This document shows, piece after piece, positions 51,246 through 58,868 of a stretch of DNA of 64,000 nt. This DNA comes from Streptomyces sp. NBC_00440 (GTDB lineage Bacteria > Actinomycetota > Actinomycetes > Streptomycetales > Streptomycetaceae). Below the pieces are notes generated by a model, which saw only the letters and a list, made by a program, of their open reading frames with translations, was not told the DNA's origin and ran no database searches. Where the stretch lies: positions 4,522,001 through 4,586,000 of the forward strand of contig NZ_CP107921.1 in NCBI RefSeq assembly GCF_036014215.1, written 5' to 3'. The position numbers were made by a program, and so were the translations under genes. Positions within the stretch are counted from its first letter, which is position 1. Every line of letters starts with the position of its first letter.

Positions 51246-51734
51246 CTAGGGCTTGGGCATCTTCAGCCCGTCGGGGAGCTTCGCACCGTCGGTCCGCCTG
51301 AAGGTGTCCTTGATCCCGGCCTCCCACGACACCTTCATGATGTTGCCGTCGGAGGAGTCGATCGTCCCCATGGTGCGGTCGTTGTTGCCGTCGGGGCACT
51401 TGAGGGTCAGCATCTGCTTGCCCATGGCGGCGACCACGCCGGTGCAGACGTGCTGCCCGGCGATGGCCGCCTGCTTGCCCTGGATCACCAGCGCGGTGGA
51501 CTTGCCGCCGGTCATGGCGATCCAGCTGCCCTCGATGTCCCCGGCCTTCGCACCTGCACCGTCGGCGCCGCCGCCACTGGACGAGGAGGGCGCGGGGGCC
51601 GCGGTGTTCGCGCCCTTGCCCTGGTCGTTCGACGCGTCGGAGCTCTTGCTGTCGCTGCTGGAACACCCGCTCATCACGAGCGCCGCCGCGAGCCCGGCGA
51701 CCGCTATGCCGGTGGTACGTACGAACCTGTTCAC
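51246..51734 (-). CDS. Secreted lipoprotein
   Basis: A 162-residue lipoprotein beginning at the GTG at 51734 behind AGGGGGAAA. The signal peptide ends in lipobox MSGC (C24), followed by a Ser/Ala/Gly-rich linker to about residue 65. The mature domain of about 95 residues (GDIEGSWIAMTGGKSTALVIQGKQAAIAGQ) is beta-rich with two cysteines (HVCTG and LKCPDG) that could form a disulfide. The family is not recognised; it is a cell-surface protein by its signal. Confidence 0.85.
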   Translation of the reverse strand: MNRFVRTTGIAVAGLAAALVMSGCSSSDSKSSDASNDQGKGANTAAPAPSSSSGGGADGAGAKAGDIEGSWIAMTGGKSTALVIQGKQAAIAGQHVCTGVVAAMGKQMLTLKCPDGNNDRTMGTIDSSDGNIMKVSWEAGIKDTFRRTDGAKLPDGLKMPKP

Positions 51735-51866
51735 TTCGTTTCCCCCTGATCTGGATGACGGAACGCGCCAAACTACCAGGGAGCCGGATCGGGACGCGGT
51801 GCGTCCCAGTGCATGAGGAACGTTTCACCGGCAAGGCTGTAGTGGAGCGACCACCCCGCGTGCACG

Positions 51867-51906
51867 TGCATATGCTCATGCATATGCAAGTGAACACAGC
51901 TATGAT
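51867..51906 (+). promoter_or_regulatory. Promoter and dyad operator upstream of the DUF397 gene
   Basis: TGCATATGC (51867-51875) and GCATATGCA (51880-51888) form a perfect 9-bp inverted repeat with spacer TCAT. It overlaps the expected -35 position of the -10 TATGAT at 51901-51906, so a dimeric repressor could act here. Confidence 0.6.
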
Positions 51907-51992
51907 CCAGGACAGTTGAGACCTGTACTTCTGTACGCCCGTACTCCGGTACCGCGTACTTCTGCACTATCTGCACTACCCGGGAGCGACCT

Positions 51993-52238
51993 GTGCACCA
52001 CGCGTACAACGGCATGGCGTCAACGGCACTTCACGGGGTCATCTGGCAGAAGAGCGAGCTGAGCAACTCGCAGGGCTCGTGCGTGGAGTTCGCCAGGCTG
52101 CCGGGCGGAGACGTGGCGGTACGCAACTCACGCCACCCGGACGGACCGGCTCTCGTCTACACCCCGGCCGAGATAGCGGCGATGCTGCACGGTGCGAAGG
52201 CGGGGGAGTTCGACCACCTGGTCGCGGAACAGGCTTGA
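51993..52238 (+). CDS. DUF397 domain protein
   Basis: An 81-residue protein starting with GTG behind CGGGAGC. It shows the DUF397 pattern: WQKSELSNSQGSCVEFARL, VAVRNSRHPDGPALVYTPAEIAAML. DUF397 proteins of streptomycetes are usually encoded beside an XRE/DUF5753 regulator and an RsbW-like ATPase and take part in developmental control (WhiJ/AbaA-type loci). Here those partners lie about 3 kb away, beyond an amidase/TetR pair and gene relics. Confidence 0.88.
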   Translation: MHHAYNGMASTALHGVIWQKSELSNSQGSCVEFARLPGGDVAVRNSRHPDGPALVYTPAEIAAMLHGAKAGEFDHLVAEQA

Positions 52239-52349
52239 GCGGACGGTTACTTGGGTGCGGTGAAGGTGAGGGCAGCTCCGTCTCCGGGCAGTGGGACATC
52301 CGTAGTACTTGATCTCGATGGAGTGCTGGAAGCGCTGGTCCGGCGTTCT

Positions 52350-53801
52350 TCAGCGGCCCGGGTGGTTCCCAGCCCATACCGTGGGGGTTCGGCCTGACCA
52401 CGGGCTTGCCTGTTCGAGTTGTCCGGCGAGGCGGAAGAGCCGGCTTTCAAGGCCGTATCCGGCAGCGAACTGCATACCGACCGGGAGCCCCGTCCCGGCG
52501 TCGGCCGTCACGGGTACGGACATGGCGGGCGTGCCCGCCACGTTGAACGGCATGGTGAACGGCGACAGGTCATTGATGCGCTCGATCCAGCCGAGGCCGT
52601 CCAGTGTCTCCGCGCCCTCGGTATGGGTGCCCAGAGGTACTGGAGGCTCCGGCAGGGTCGGCGTGAGGAGGATGTCGTACGCGTCGAAGTACCGCGCCAG
52701 GCTTCGGGCCACCCGGTTCCGCATCGCGAGAGCGGTGAGGAATTGCGCGCCGCCGACCCGCTGCCCGTAGTGGTAGCCGGCGAGGGTCGCCGGCTCAAGG
52801 GTCGAGGAGTCGATGGGACGGCCGAGGGCGGCGGCCAACCCGTCGACCAGGGTGGTGAGGTTCACTGTCATGAGCCGGGCATTGGCCAGGACGAATTCCT
52901 CCCAGTCGGCGCCGAGGCCGACCTCGACCTCGTTCACCTGGTGGCCGAGGGATTCAAGCAACCGCACGGTGCGGGAGAGGGCGTCGGTCACCGGTGCGGT
53001 AGTGCGGCGTCCGCCCCACGCTTGGGCGAGGACACCGATGCGCAAAGAGCCCGGATGACGGGTGACTTCCTCCGCGTACGGCCGTGACGGCTGCTGGGCG
53101 AAGTAGGGGTCGCCCGGTTCCGGGCCGCGTATCTGGTCGAGCAGTACCGCACTGTCGCGTACGGTGCGGCTGACGCTGCCGTGTACGGCCAGGCCGCTGA
53201 AGACCTCGTCCATGTCGGGCCCCATGGAGACCCGGCCACGGGTGGGCTTGATCCCGAAGAGGCCGTTGTAGGCGGCGGGGATGCGGACCGATCCGGCGGC
53301 GTCGGTGCCATGGGCGATCGGGACCACCCCGGCGGCGACAGCGGCGGCCGCGCCTCCACTGGATCCGCCCGCGCTCCGCTCCAGGTCCCACGGGTTGCGG
53401 GTCGCGCCGTACAACGCTGATTCCGTCGAGATGCCGTAAGCCATCTCCGGTGTCGCGGTGCGCCCGAACGTCACGAGGCCGGCGCGACGGAAGCGCAGCA
53501 TCAGTGAGGAGTCGGCGCCGGCGACGTTACCGGCCGCCAGACGGCTTCCCAGCTCCATTCGCCTCCCGGTCATGGCCACCGCTATGTCTTTGATCAGAAA
53601 AGGGATGCCGGCCAGTGGTGCGCTGCCGGGGACAGGTTCGTCGTCGGTCGGCCATGTCTCTACGACGGCGTTGATCTGCGGATCAACTGCCTGTGCAGCC
53701 TCGCGTGCGGCTGCCTCCAGTTCGGCGGGGAGCACCTCGCCCCTGGCCACCAGCTCCGCCAGCCCGACCGCGTCAAAGCTCACGTATTCAGAAACTCTCA
53801 C
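52350..53801 (-). CDS. Amidase (amidase-signature family)
   Basis: Hydrolase of 483 residues. The GTG at 53801 follows AGGGAG at close range; neighbouring GTGs at 53807 and 53786 are alternatives. The Ser-Ser-Lys catalytic system is visible: Lys in PFLIKDIAV and the serines in SAGGSSGG and [13 protein letters not shown]. It hydrolyses carboxylic amides; the substrate is not inferable. It is divergent from a TetR regulator across a region with several related palindromes, so the TetR protein probably controls it. Confidence 0.93.
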   Translation of the reverse strand: MRVSEYVSFDAVGLAELVARGEVLPAELEAAAREAAQAVDPQINAVVETWPTDDEPVPGSAPLAGIPFLIKDIAVAMTGRRMELGSRLAAGNVAGADSSLMLRFRRAGLVTFGRTATPEMAYGISTESALYGATRNPWDLERSAGGSSGGAAAAVAAGVVPIAHGTDAAGSVRIPAAYNGLFGIKPTRGRVSMGPDMDEVFSGLAVHGSVSRTVRDSAVLLDQIRGPEPGDPYFAQQPSRPYAEEVTRHPGSLRIGVLAQAWGGRRTTAPVTDALSRTVRLLESLGHQVNEVEVGLGADWEEFVLANARLMTVNLTTLVDGLAAALGRPIDSSTLEPATLAGYHYGQRVGGAQFLTALAMRNRVARSLARYFDAYDILLTPTLPEPPVPLGTHTEGAETLDGLGWIERINDLSPFTMPFNVAGTPAMSVPVTADAGTGLPVGMQFAAGYGLESRLFRLAGQLEQASPWSGRTPTVWAGNHPGR

Positions 53802-53818
53802 TGTCACTCCCTGACAAG

Positions 53819-53884
53819 AACGATACCGTCGAGCACCGGACGATACCCTACGGTATCGAAAGGGCCGGGCTGGTACCGTAGGGG
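53819..53884. promoter_or_regulatory. Palindrome cluster between amidase and TetR genes
   Basis: CGATACC-CTAC-GGTATCG (53841-53858) is a perfect 7-bp dyad. CCCTACGGTA (53846-53855) and TACCGTAGGG (53874-53883) form a second, 10-bp perfect dyad. A half-site CGATACCG lies at 53821. These are candidate TetR operators covering both promoters. Confidence 0.65.
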
Positions 53885-53926
53885 GTGCGAACCCCACGAT
53901 CGACCGGCCGGAGTGACGGAGTAGTC

Positions 53927-54550
53927 ATGGCATCGACCCCCAGAAGGCCGAGCAGAGTGGCGAAGCTGCCGCCTCGTGAGCGCATTCTCGACGCCGCCGA
54001 AGAGCTCTTCCAGAGAGAAGGGATCCGGCAGGTGGGGGTTCAGGCGATCGCCGACAGGGCCGAGACCACCAAGATGGCGATCTACCGGCACTTCGAGACC
54101 AAGGACGCGCTGGTCGCGGAATGGCTGCGGATCGTCGCCGCCGATTATCGGGCGGCCTTCGACCGCGTGGAAACCGAATACCCCGACCGACCCGAGGAGC
54201 AGATTCTGGGCCTGGCCCGCTTCATCGCCGAGGGGCTGCCGGCGATCTCATACAGGGGCTGCCCGTTCATCAACTCCCTTGCCGAGCTGCCCGACTGCCT
54301 TCATCCGGCACGGCAAGTGATCGAGGAGCACAAGGCCGACCAGACCCGCAGGCTGATCGGCATGTGCACCAAAGCCCGGATGCCCGACCCCGGACAGGCC
54401 GCGGCCGAGATCACCTTCGTGCTCGAAGGGGCGCAGGTCAGCACACAGAACGGAAGCATCGATCAGACGGGAGACCGACTGATGAAGATCGTCGAGGGAA
54501 TCGTGGACCGGCACCGCTCCCACCTCGGCGCCTACGGGGCGGCTGACTGA
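53927..54550 (+). CDS. TetR-family regulator
   Basis: A 207-residue repressor. The ATG at 53927 follows GACGGAG; an upstream GTG at 53885 lies at the expected transcript start. The helix-turn-helix (about 15-60) reads ILDAAEELFQREGIRQVGVQAIADRAETTKMAIYRHFETKDAL in segments typical of TetR. The ligand-binding C-terminal domain contains CPFINSLAELPD. It is divergent from the amidase and probably autoregulated through the palindromes between them. Confidence 0.93.
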   Translation: MASTPRRPSRVAKLPPRERILDAAEELFQREGIRQVGVQAIADRAETTKMAIYRHFETKDALVAEWLRIVAADYRAAFDRVETEYPDRPEEQILGLARFIAEGLPAISYRGCPFINSLAELPDCLHPARQVIEEHKADQTRRLIGMCTKARMPDPGQAAAEITFVLEGAQVSTQNGSIDQTGDRLMKIVEGIVDRHRSHLGAYGAAD

Positions 54551-54596
54551 CCGCCCCGCCCCGCCCGCCCGCCGCCCTCAGCGTGGGCATACAAGT

Positions 54597-54777
54597 GACG
54601 ACACGGGATCGAATACGGCGGCCGACCACATGACCGTCGCCCAACTGGCCTTGGCCCAGCTGCCGAAGAAGTACCGGCGCGGGCGGCGGGCCCTGATCCG
54701 CGCCGACTCCGCGGGCGGCACCCACGACTTCGTTGGCCCGGCTCACCCGGTGGCGGCGGTGGCTGTCCTGCCCGCGC
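54597..54777 (+). pseudogene. IS1380-type transposase fragment (frameshifted)
   Basis: The frame from 54597 reads TGSNTAADHMTVAQLALA and continues QLPKKYRRGRRALIRADSAGGTHDF, which I recognise as an internal part of IS1380-family transposases common in Streptomyces. After GTHDF a single extra base near 54732 shifts the match to the +1 frame (LARLTRWRRWLS). No N- or C-terminal parts are present. It is therefore a dead fragment and a sign of past insertion. Confidence 0.7.
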
Positions 54778-54828
54778 AGCCACGGGTGGTCTGTCGCGCG
54801 CCCGGCACTCCGTGCAAAGGTGCCCCGT

Positions 54829-54930
54829 GTGAGTACGACTCCGGACGGGCGGCTCGTCCCACCACCTCGCGCCGGTGAACGCGCCCTGTTTGACGCCTGG
54901 TTGGACTTCCACCACAGGCGCATGACGCTG
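54829..54930 (+). pseudogene. Truncated DinB-like (DUF664) gene start
   Basis: From the GTG at 54829 the frame reads STTPDGRLVPPPRAGERALF then DAWLDFHHR, matching the N-terminus of actinobacterial DinB/DUF664 proteins, with an AAAGGTG site ahead. After about 30 residues the similarity stops and the frame runs antisense into the next gene. I read it as a truncated remnant. Confidence 0.5.
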
Positions 54931-54968
54931 CGGCGCCGGCCGTGTCGGCTTCCTGGGCGCCGCGCCCC

Positions 54969-55460
54969 TTACTGCTCCGCCTGCAACCGGAACAGCGCCC
55001 AGACGACCTTCCCGTGCAGTGTTCCCGCCAGTGGGTGCCAGCCCCAGCTGTCGGCGAAGGAGTCGACCAGGAAGAGGCCCCGGCCCGACTCCGCCGCGAA
55101 GTCGTCCGTCGGGCGGGCCGCGGGGGCGCTGTCGCTCGGGTCGCGCACCGCGCACACCAGGCGGGTGGTCCACCGCATCAGGTGCAGCCGCACCGGGGCG
55201 TCCTCGTCGCGCGGGGCGTCGGTCGGCAGAGCGTGGCGCAGGGCGTTGGTGACGAGTTCCGAGACGACCAGCGCCACATCGTCGAACCGCTCGCCGATGC
55301 CCCAGGACGTGAGCGTCGACTTGGTGAAGTGCCGTGCACCCCGTACTGCCTCGAACTTCGGCGGCAGTGCGCAGGAGGCGGAACTCGACACGGTCGAGGG
55401 GTCAATGGGAGGAAGCCCCTGCCTTAACGGCTTGAGCATGGTCGATCCATTCGTCCCCAT
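54969..55460 (-). CDS. RsbW/SpoIIAB-like ATP-binding regulatory protein
   Basis: A 163-residue GHKL-fold protein of the anti-sigma type. The ATG at 55460 follows CGGGGAGTG; the open frame upstream is not needed. The N box ELVTNALRHA, G1-like AVRDPSDSAP and G2-like GRGLFLVDSFADSWG are visible. Such proteins may bind sigma or other regulators and phosphorylate antagonists. It is divergent from the XRE/DUF5753 gene, the normal partner in WhiJ/AbaA-type loci. Confidence 0.9.
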   Translation of the reverse strand: MGTNGSTMLKPLRQGLPPIDPSTVSSSASCALPPKFEAVRGARHFTKSTLTSWGIGERFDDVALVVSELVTNALRHALPTDAPRDEDAPVRLHLMRWTTRLVCAVRDPSDSAPAARPTDDFAAESGRGLFLVDSFADSWGWHPLAGTLHGKVVWALFRLQAEQ

Positions 55461-55662
55461 GCGAGGCACTCCCCGGATTCGCGGCCGTGGCCAGCGTGCG
55501 GTGGTACGAGAACGCAGGTGCGCGGGGCCCATGGTTCCGAATGCGCACAGCAGATGCAAGGGCAGATGCACGTGCACGCGCCGGACTTGAGCGGCCCCGT
55601 GCCGGTTCTTGCGGATTTCTTCTTGCCCTCTTCTAACAGCCGCCTGCCGGGCTTTGCTCTTT

Positions 55663-55682
55663 CTGTAATCGATCGAGTACAG
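55663..55682. promoter_or_regulatory. Inverted repeat before the XRE gene
   Basis: CTGTA (55663-55667) and TACAG (55678-55682) are separated by 10 bases around ATCGATCGAG, in the divergent region. It is a candidate site for the XRE regulator. Confidence 0.35.
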
Positions 55683-55739
55683 GGCGGAGCGTTTTAGTGG
55701 CAGACTGCCCCCCACATCACGACCGGGGAGGGTTGGAAA

Positions 55740-56633
55740 GTGTCAGCAGGCGAGTCCTGGGGGTCTTCCCAGACGCTGAGCACCGGAGGTGGGTCCGTCG
55801 TGCGGCGCATCCTCCTGGGCTCACAGCTCAGACGGCTGCGCGATTCACTCGGGATCACCCGGGAGGCCGCCGGATACTCGATCCGGGCCTCGGAATCCAA
55901 GATCAGCCGCATGGAGTTGGGACGGGTGAGCTTCAAGTCCAGGGACGTCGAGGACCTCCTCACGCTCTACGGAGTGCTCGATGCGACCGAGCGCGAAGCG
56001 CTGCTGGGTCTGGCCAAGGAGGCCAACCTCGCCGGTTGGTGGCACAGTTACGGCGATGTACTGCCGGGCTGGTTCCAGACGTACATCGGCCTCGAAGGCG
56101 CCGCATCGCTGATCCGCGCGTACGAAGTGCAGTTCGTGCACGGCCTGTTGCAGACCGAGGCGTACGCCCACGCGGTCGTCACCCGGGGCAACTCCTCGGC
56201 GTCGGCTTCCGACATCGACCGCCGGGTCGCGCTGCGTCTTGAGCGCCAGAAGGTCCTCGTAGCCGAGCACGCGCCGCAGTTCCACGCCGTACTTGACGAG
56301 TCCGCCCTGCGCCGTCCGTACGGTAAACGGGACGTGATGCGGGCCCAGTTGGAGCACCTCATCGAGATCTCCGAGATGGGGAACGTCACCCTCCAGGTGA
56401 TGCCCTTCAGCTTCGGCGGGCATGCCGGCGAGAGCGGATCGTTCGCGATGCTGCGCTTCCCCGAGTCGGACCTGTCGGACCTCGTCTATCTGGAGCAGCT
56501 GACCGGCTCCCTCTATCTCGACAAGGGAGACGAAGTCGCCCAGTACGACCGGGCGATGAGCCAGCTCCAGCGGGACAGCCCGCCGCCGGAAGACGCCCGA
56601 GCCATCATCAGGGACATCCTCCGCACCGCCTGA
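55740..56633 (+). CDS. XRE-family regulator with DUF5753 domain
   Basis: A 297-residue DNA-binding protein. The GTG at 55740 follows GGGGAGGG. The helix-turn-helix (about 28-80) reads LRRLRDSLGITREAAGYSIRASESKISRMELG. The DUF5753 domain occupies about 105-290, with YEVQFVHGLLQTEAYA and LDESALRRPYG. Such WhiJ-like regulators act with DUF397 proteins and RsbW-like ATPases in development and antibiotic control. It is divergent from the ATPase gene. Confidence 0.93.
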   Translation: MSAGESWGSSQTLSTGGGSVVRRILLGSQLRRLRDSLGITREAAGYSIRASESKISRMELGRVSFKSRDVEDLLTLYGVLDATEREALLGLAKEANLAGWWHSYGDVLPGWFQTYIGLEGAASLIRAYEVQFVHGLLQTEAYAHAVVTRGNSSASASDIDRRVALRLERQKVLVAEHAPQFHAVLDESALRRPYGKRDVMRAQLEHLIEISEMGNVTLQVMPFSFGGHAGESGSFAMLRFPESDLSDLVYLEQLTGSLYLDKGDEVAQYDRAMSQLQRDSPPPEDARAIIRDILRTA

Positions 56634-56712
56634 AACGCACGTACGATGAGATGCCATCAGGCCTTTGGCGTCATGAGCATCTGCGCGCGCGGCAGCGGCA
56701 GTTAGGGATTCC

Positions 56713-58170
56713 ATGTCCTTCTTCAGCGAGCTGGCTCTTCAGTACATCGACGGTGAGTGGAAGCCCGGCAGCGGTTCCTGGGACATCATCGACTTCAACC
56801 CGTACGACGGGGCGAAGCTGGCCTCGGTCACGGTGGCCACCGCAGCCGAAGTGGACCAGGCGTACCGCGCCGCCGAACGCGCCCAGCAGACCTGGGCCGA
56901 GACGAATCCCTACACCCGCCGCACCGTCTTCGAACGCACCCTGCGCATCATCGAGGAGCGCGAGGACGAGATAGCCGATGCGATCGTCACCGAGCTGGGC
57001 GGCACCCGGCTGAAGGCCGCCTTCGAGCTGCACCTCACCAAGGAGTTCCTGCGCGAGGCCGTGCACCTGGCGCTGCGCCCCGAGGGCCGCATCCTCGCCT
57101 CGCCGGTCGACGGCAAGGAGAACCGCGTCTACCGCGTCCCGGTCGGCGTCGTGGGCGTCATCAGCCCGTTCAACTTCCCCTTCCTGCTCTCCATGAAGTC
57201 GGTCGCCCCGGCACTGGCGCTCGGCAACGCCGTGGTCCTCAAGCCGCACCAGAACACCCCGGTCTGCGGCGGCACCCTGGTGGCGAAGGTGTTCGAGGAG
57301 GCGGGACTGCCCGCCGGCCTGCTGAACGTGGTGGTCACCGACATCGCCGAGATCGGCGACGCACTGCTCACCCACCCGGTGCCCAAGGTCATCTCCTTCA
57401 CCGGCTCCGACAAGGTCGGCCAGCACGTCGCCACGGTCTGCGCCGCCCACTTCAAGCACGCGATCCTGGAGCTCGGCGGCAACAGCGCGCTGATCGTGCT
57501 GGACGACGCCGACATCGACTACGCGGTCGACGCGGCGGTCTTCAGCCGGTACGTGCACCAGGGCCAGGTCTGTATGGCCGCCAACCGCATCCTGCTGGAC
57601 CGCAGCGTGGAGCAGGAGTTCACCGAGAAGTTCGTCGCCAAGGTGTGCACGCTCAGGACCGGCGACCCGGCCGACCCGGCCACCCACATCGGCCCGCTCA
57701 TCAACGCCTCGCAGGCCGAGGCCGTCACCTCGGTCGTCGAGCAGGCGGTGGCCGCCGGAGCGACGGCCCTGGTGCAGGGGCGCGCCGATGGCAGCCTGGT
57801 CTCGCCCTCGGTCCTGACCGGTCTGGCCCCCGACTCCCCGGCGCTCCAGCAGGAGATCTTCGGCCCGGTGGCGCTGCTCGTCCCGTTCGACGGGGAGGAC
57901 GAGGCGGTCCGTATCGCCAACGACACCCCGTACGGCCTGAGCGGCGCGGTGCACACCGGGGACGTGGAGCGCGGTGTCCGGCTCGCCCGGCGGGTCCGTA
58001 CCGGAATGATCCACATCAACGACGGCACCGTGCACGACGAGCCGATCGTCCCCTTCGGCGGCGAGAAGCGTTCCGGGCTCGGGCGGCTGAACGGTGAGTC
58101 GATGGTCGACGTGTTCACCACCCAGCAGTGGATCTCGATCCAGCACGGGCGCAGCCGCTTCCCGTTCTGA
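56713..58170 (+). CDS. Aldehyde dehydrogenase
   Basis: NAD(P)-dependent dehydrogenase of 485 residues that oxidises aldehydes to acids. The catalytic residues are present: E253 in ILELGGNS and C287 in GQVCMAANR. The cofactor-binding GSDKVG and the C-terminal EIFGPV and FGGEKRSGLGR are typical. The substrate could be aromatic, as in benzaldehyde/vanillin dehydrogenases, but this is only similarity of pattern. The following PadR gene has its own promoter. Confidence 0.95.
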   Translation: MSFFSELALQYIDGEWKPGSGSWDIIDFNPYDGAKLASVTVATAAEVDQAYRAAERAQQTWAETNPYTRRTVFERTLRIIEEREDEIADAIVTELGGTRLKAAFELHLTKEFLREAVHLALRPEGRILASPVDGKENRVYRVPVGVVGVISPFNFPFLLSMKSVAPALALGNAVVLKPHQNTPVCGGTLVAKVFEEAGLPAGLLNVVVTDIAEIGDALLTHPVPKVISFTGSDKVGQHVATVCAAHFKHAILELGGNSALIVLDDADIDYAVDAAVFSRYVHQGQVCMAANRILLDRSVEQEFTEKFVAKVCTLRTGDPADPATHIGPLINASQAEAVTSVVEQAVAAGATALVQGRADGSLVSPSVLTGLAPDSPALQQEIFGPVALLVPFDGEDEAVRIANDTPYGLSGAVHTGDVERGVRLARRVRTGMIHINDGTVHDEPIVPFGGEKRSGLGRLNGESMVDVFTTQQWISIQHGRSRFPF

Positions 58171-58179
58171 GACAGGATC

Positions 58180-58185
58180 TAGGCT
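58180..58185 (+). promoter_or_regulatory. Candidate -10 of a leaderless PadR transcript
   Basis: TAGGCT ends 6 bases before the ATG at 58192 with no Shine-Dalgarno sequence, the same hexamer and spacing as for the tmk fusion. Confidence 0.5.
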
Positions 58186-58191
58186 GGCCCC

Positions 58192-58833
58192 ATGTCAGCG
58201 ATCCGTCTGCTCGTCCTCGGAGCGGTCCGCCAGCACGGGCGGGCACACGGCTACCAGGTCCGCAACGACCTGGAGTACTGGGGCGCCCACGAGTGGTCCA
58301 ACGCCAAGCCGGGGTCGATCTACCACGCCCTGAAGCAGTTGGCGAAGCAGGGAATGCTGCTGGCTCACGAGACCGCTCCGAGCACGGCGGGCGGCCCGCC
58401 GCGTACCGAGTACGAGATGACGGCGGCGGGCCGGGAGGAGTACCTCAGACTGCTCCGCGAGGCGCTCGTCACCTACGACCAGAAGATGGACGTCATGTCG
58501 GCCGCGCTCGGCTGCATCGTCGACCTGGAGCGGGCCGAGGCCGTCGCGCTCCTGAAGGAACGTGTCCGGGCGATGGAGGCCTGGCGCGCCTCGGTCACCG
58601 AGCACTACATCCCCGAGGGCGGCCCGCAGCAGCTCGGCCACATCGGGGAGATCATGAACCTCTGGGTCCACACGGCGGACGGCGGGGCCGAGTGGACACG
58701 CGGACTGATCGCGCGGATCGAGGGCGGGGCGTATGTCTTCGCGGGTGAGGGCGAGCCGTTCGTGGGCGTACTCGCCGATGGCGAGGAGAACCCGTACGCG
58801 AGTGGCGGGCCGCACCCGGGGGACAGCGCCTGA
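58192..58833 (+). CDS. PadR-family transcriptional regulator
   Basis: A 213-residue regulator. The winged helix (about 1-85) has the family features LVLGAVRQHGRAHGYQVRNDLEYW, GSIYHALKQLAKQGML and TEYEMTAAGREEY. The C-terminal part is helical, for dimerisation, with an acidic tail. PadR proteins repress phenolic-acid or drug-response genes. It follows the aldehyde dehydrogenase gene by 21 bases, so it may regulate it, though it has its own promoter. Confidence 0.93.
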   Translation: MSAIRLLVLGAVRQHGRAHGYQVRNDLEYWGAHEWSNAKPGSIYHALKQLAKQGMLLAHETAPSTAGGPPRTEYEMTAAGREEYLRLLREALVTYDQKMDVMSAALGCIVDLERAEAVALLKERVRAMEAWRASVTEHYIPEGGPQQLGHIGEIMNLWVHTADGGAEWTRGLIARIEGGAYVFAGEGEPFVGVLADGEENPYASGGPHPGDSA

Positions 58834-58840
58834 CGGGTGC

Positions 58841-58859
58841 GGCCGGCCCGAAGCCGGTC
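58841..58859. terminator. Small hairpin between convergent PadR and gad genes
   Basis: GGCCGGC (58841-58847) pairs with GCCGGTC (58853-58859) with one G-T pair around loop CCGAA, just after the PadR stop and just past the end of the convergent gene. Confidence 0.45.
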
Positions 58860-58868
58860 GGGAAGGAC

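Larger units (their letters stand above)
54551..54968. other. Relic-bearing region
   Basis: This stretch, without an intact gene, holds a frameshifted transposase fragment and a truncated DinB-like gene start, described separately. No inverted-repeat ends or target duplication could be identified. Confidence 0.55.

Noticed and set aside
54551..54968. A complete insertion sequence
   Set aside because: Only an internal transposase fragment with a frameshift is present; no terminal inverted repeats or target duplications were seen.
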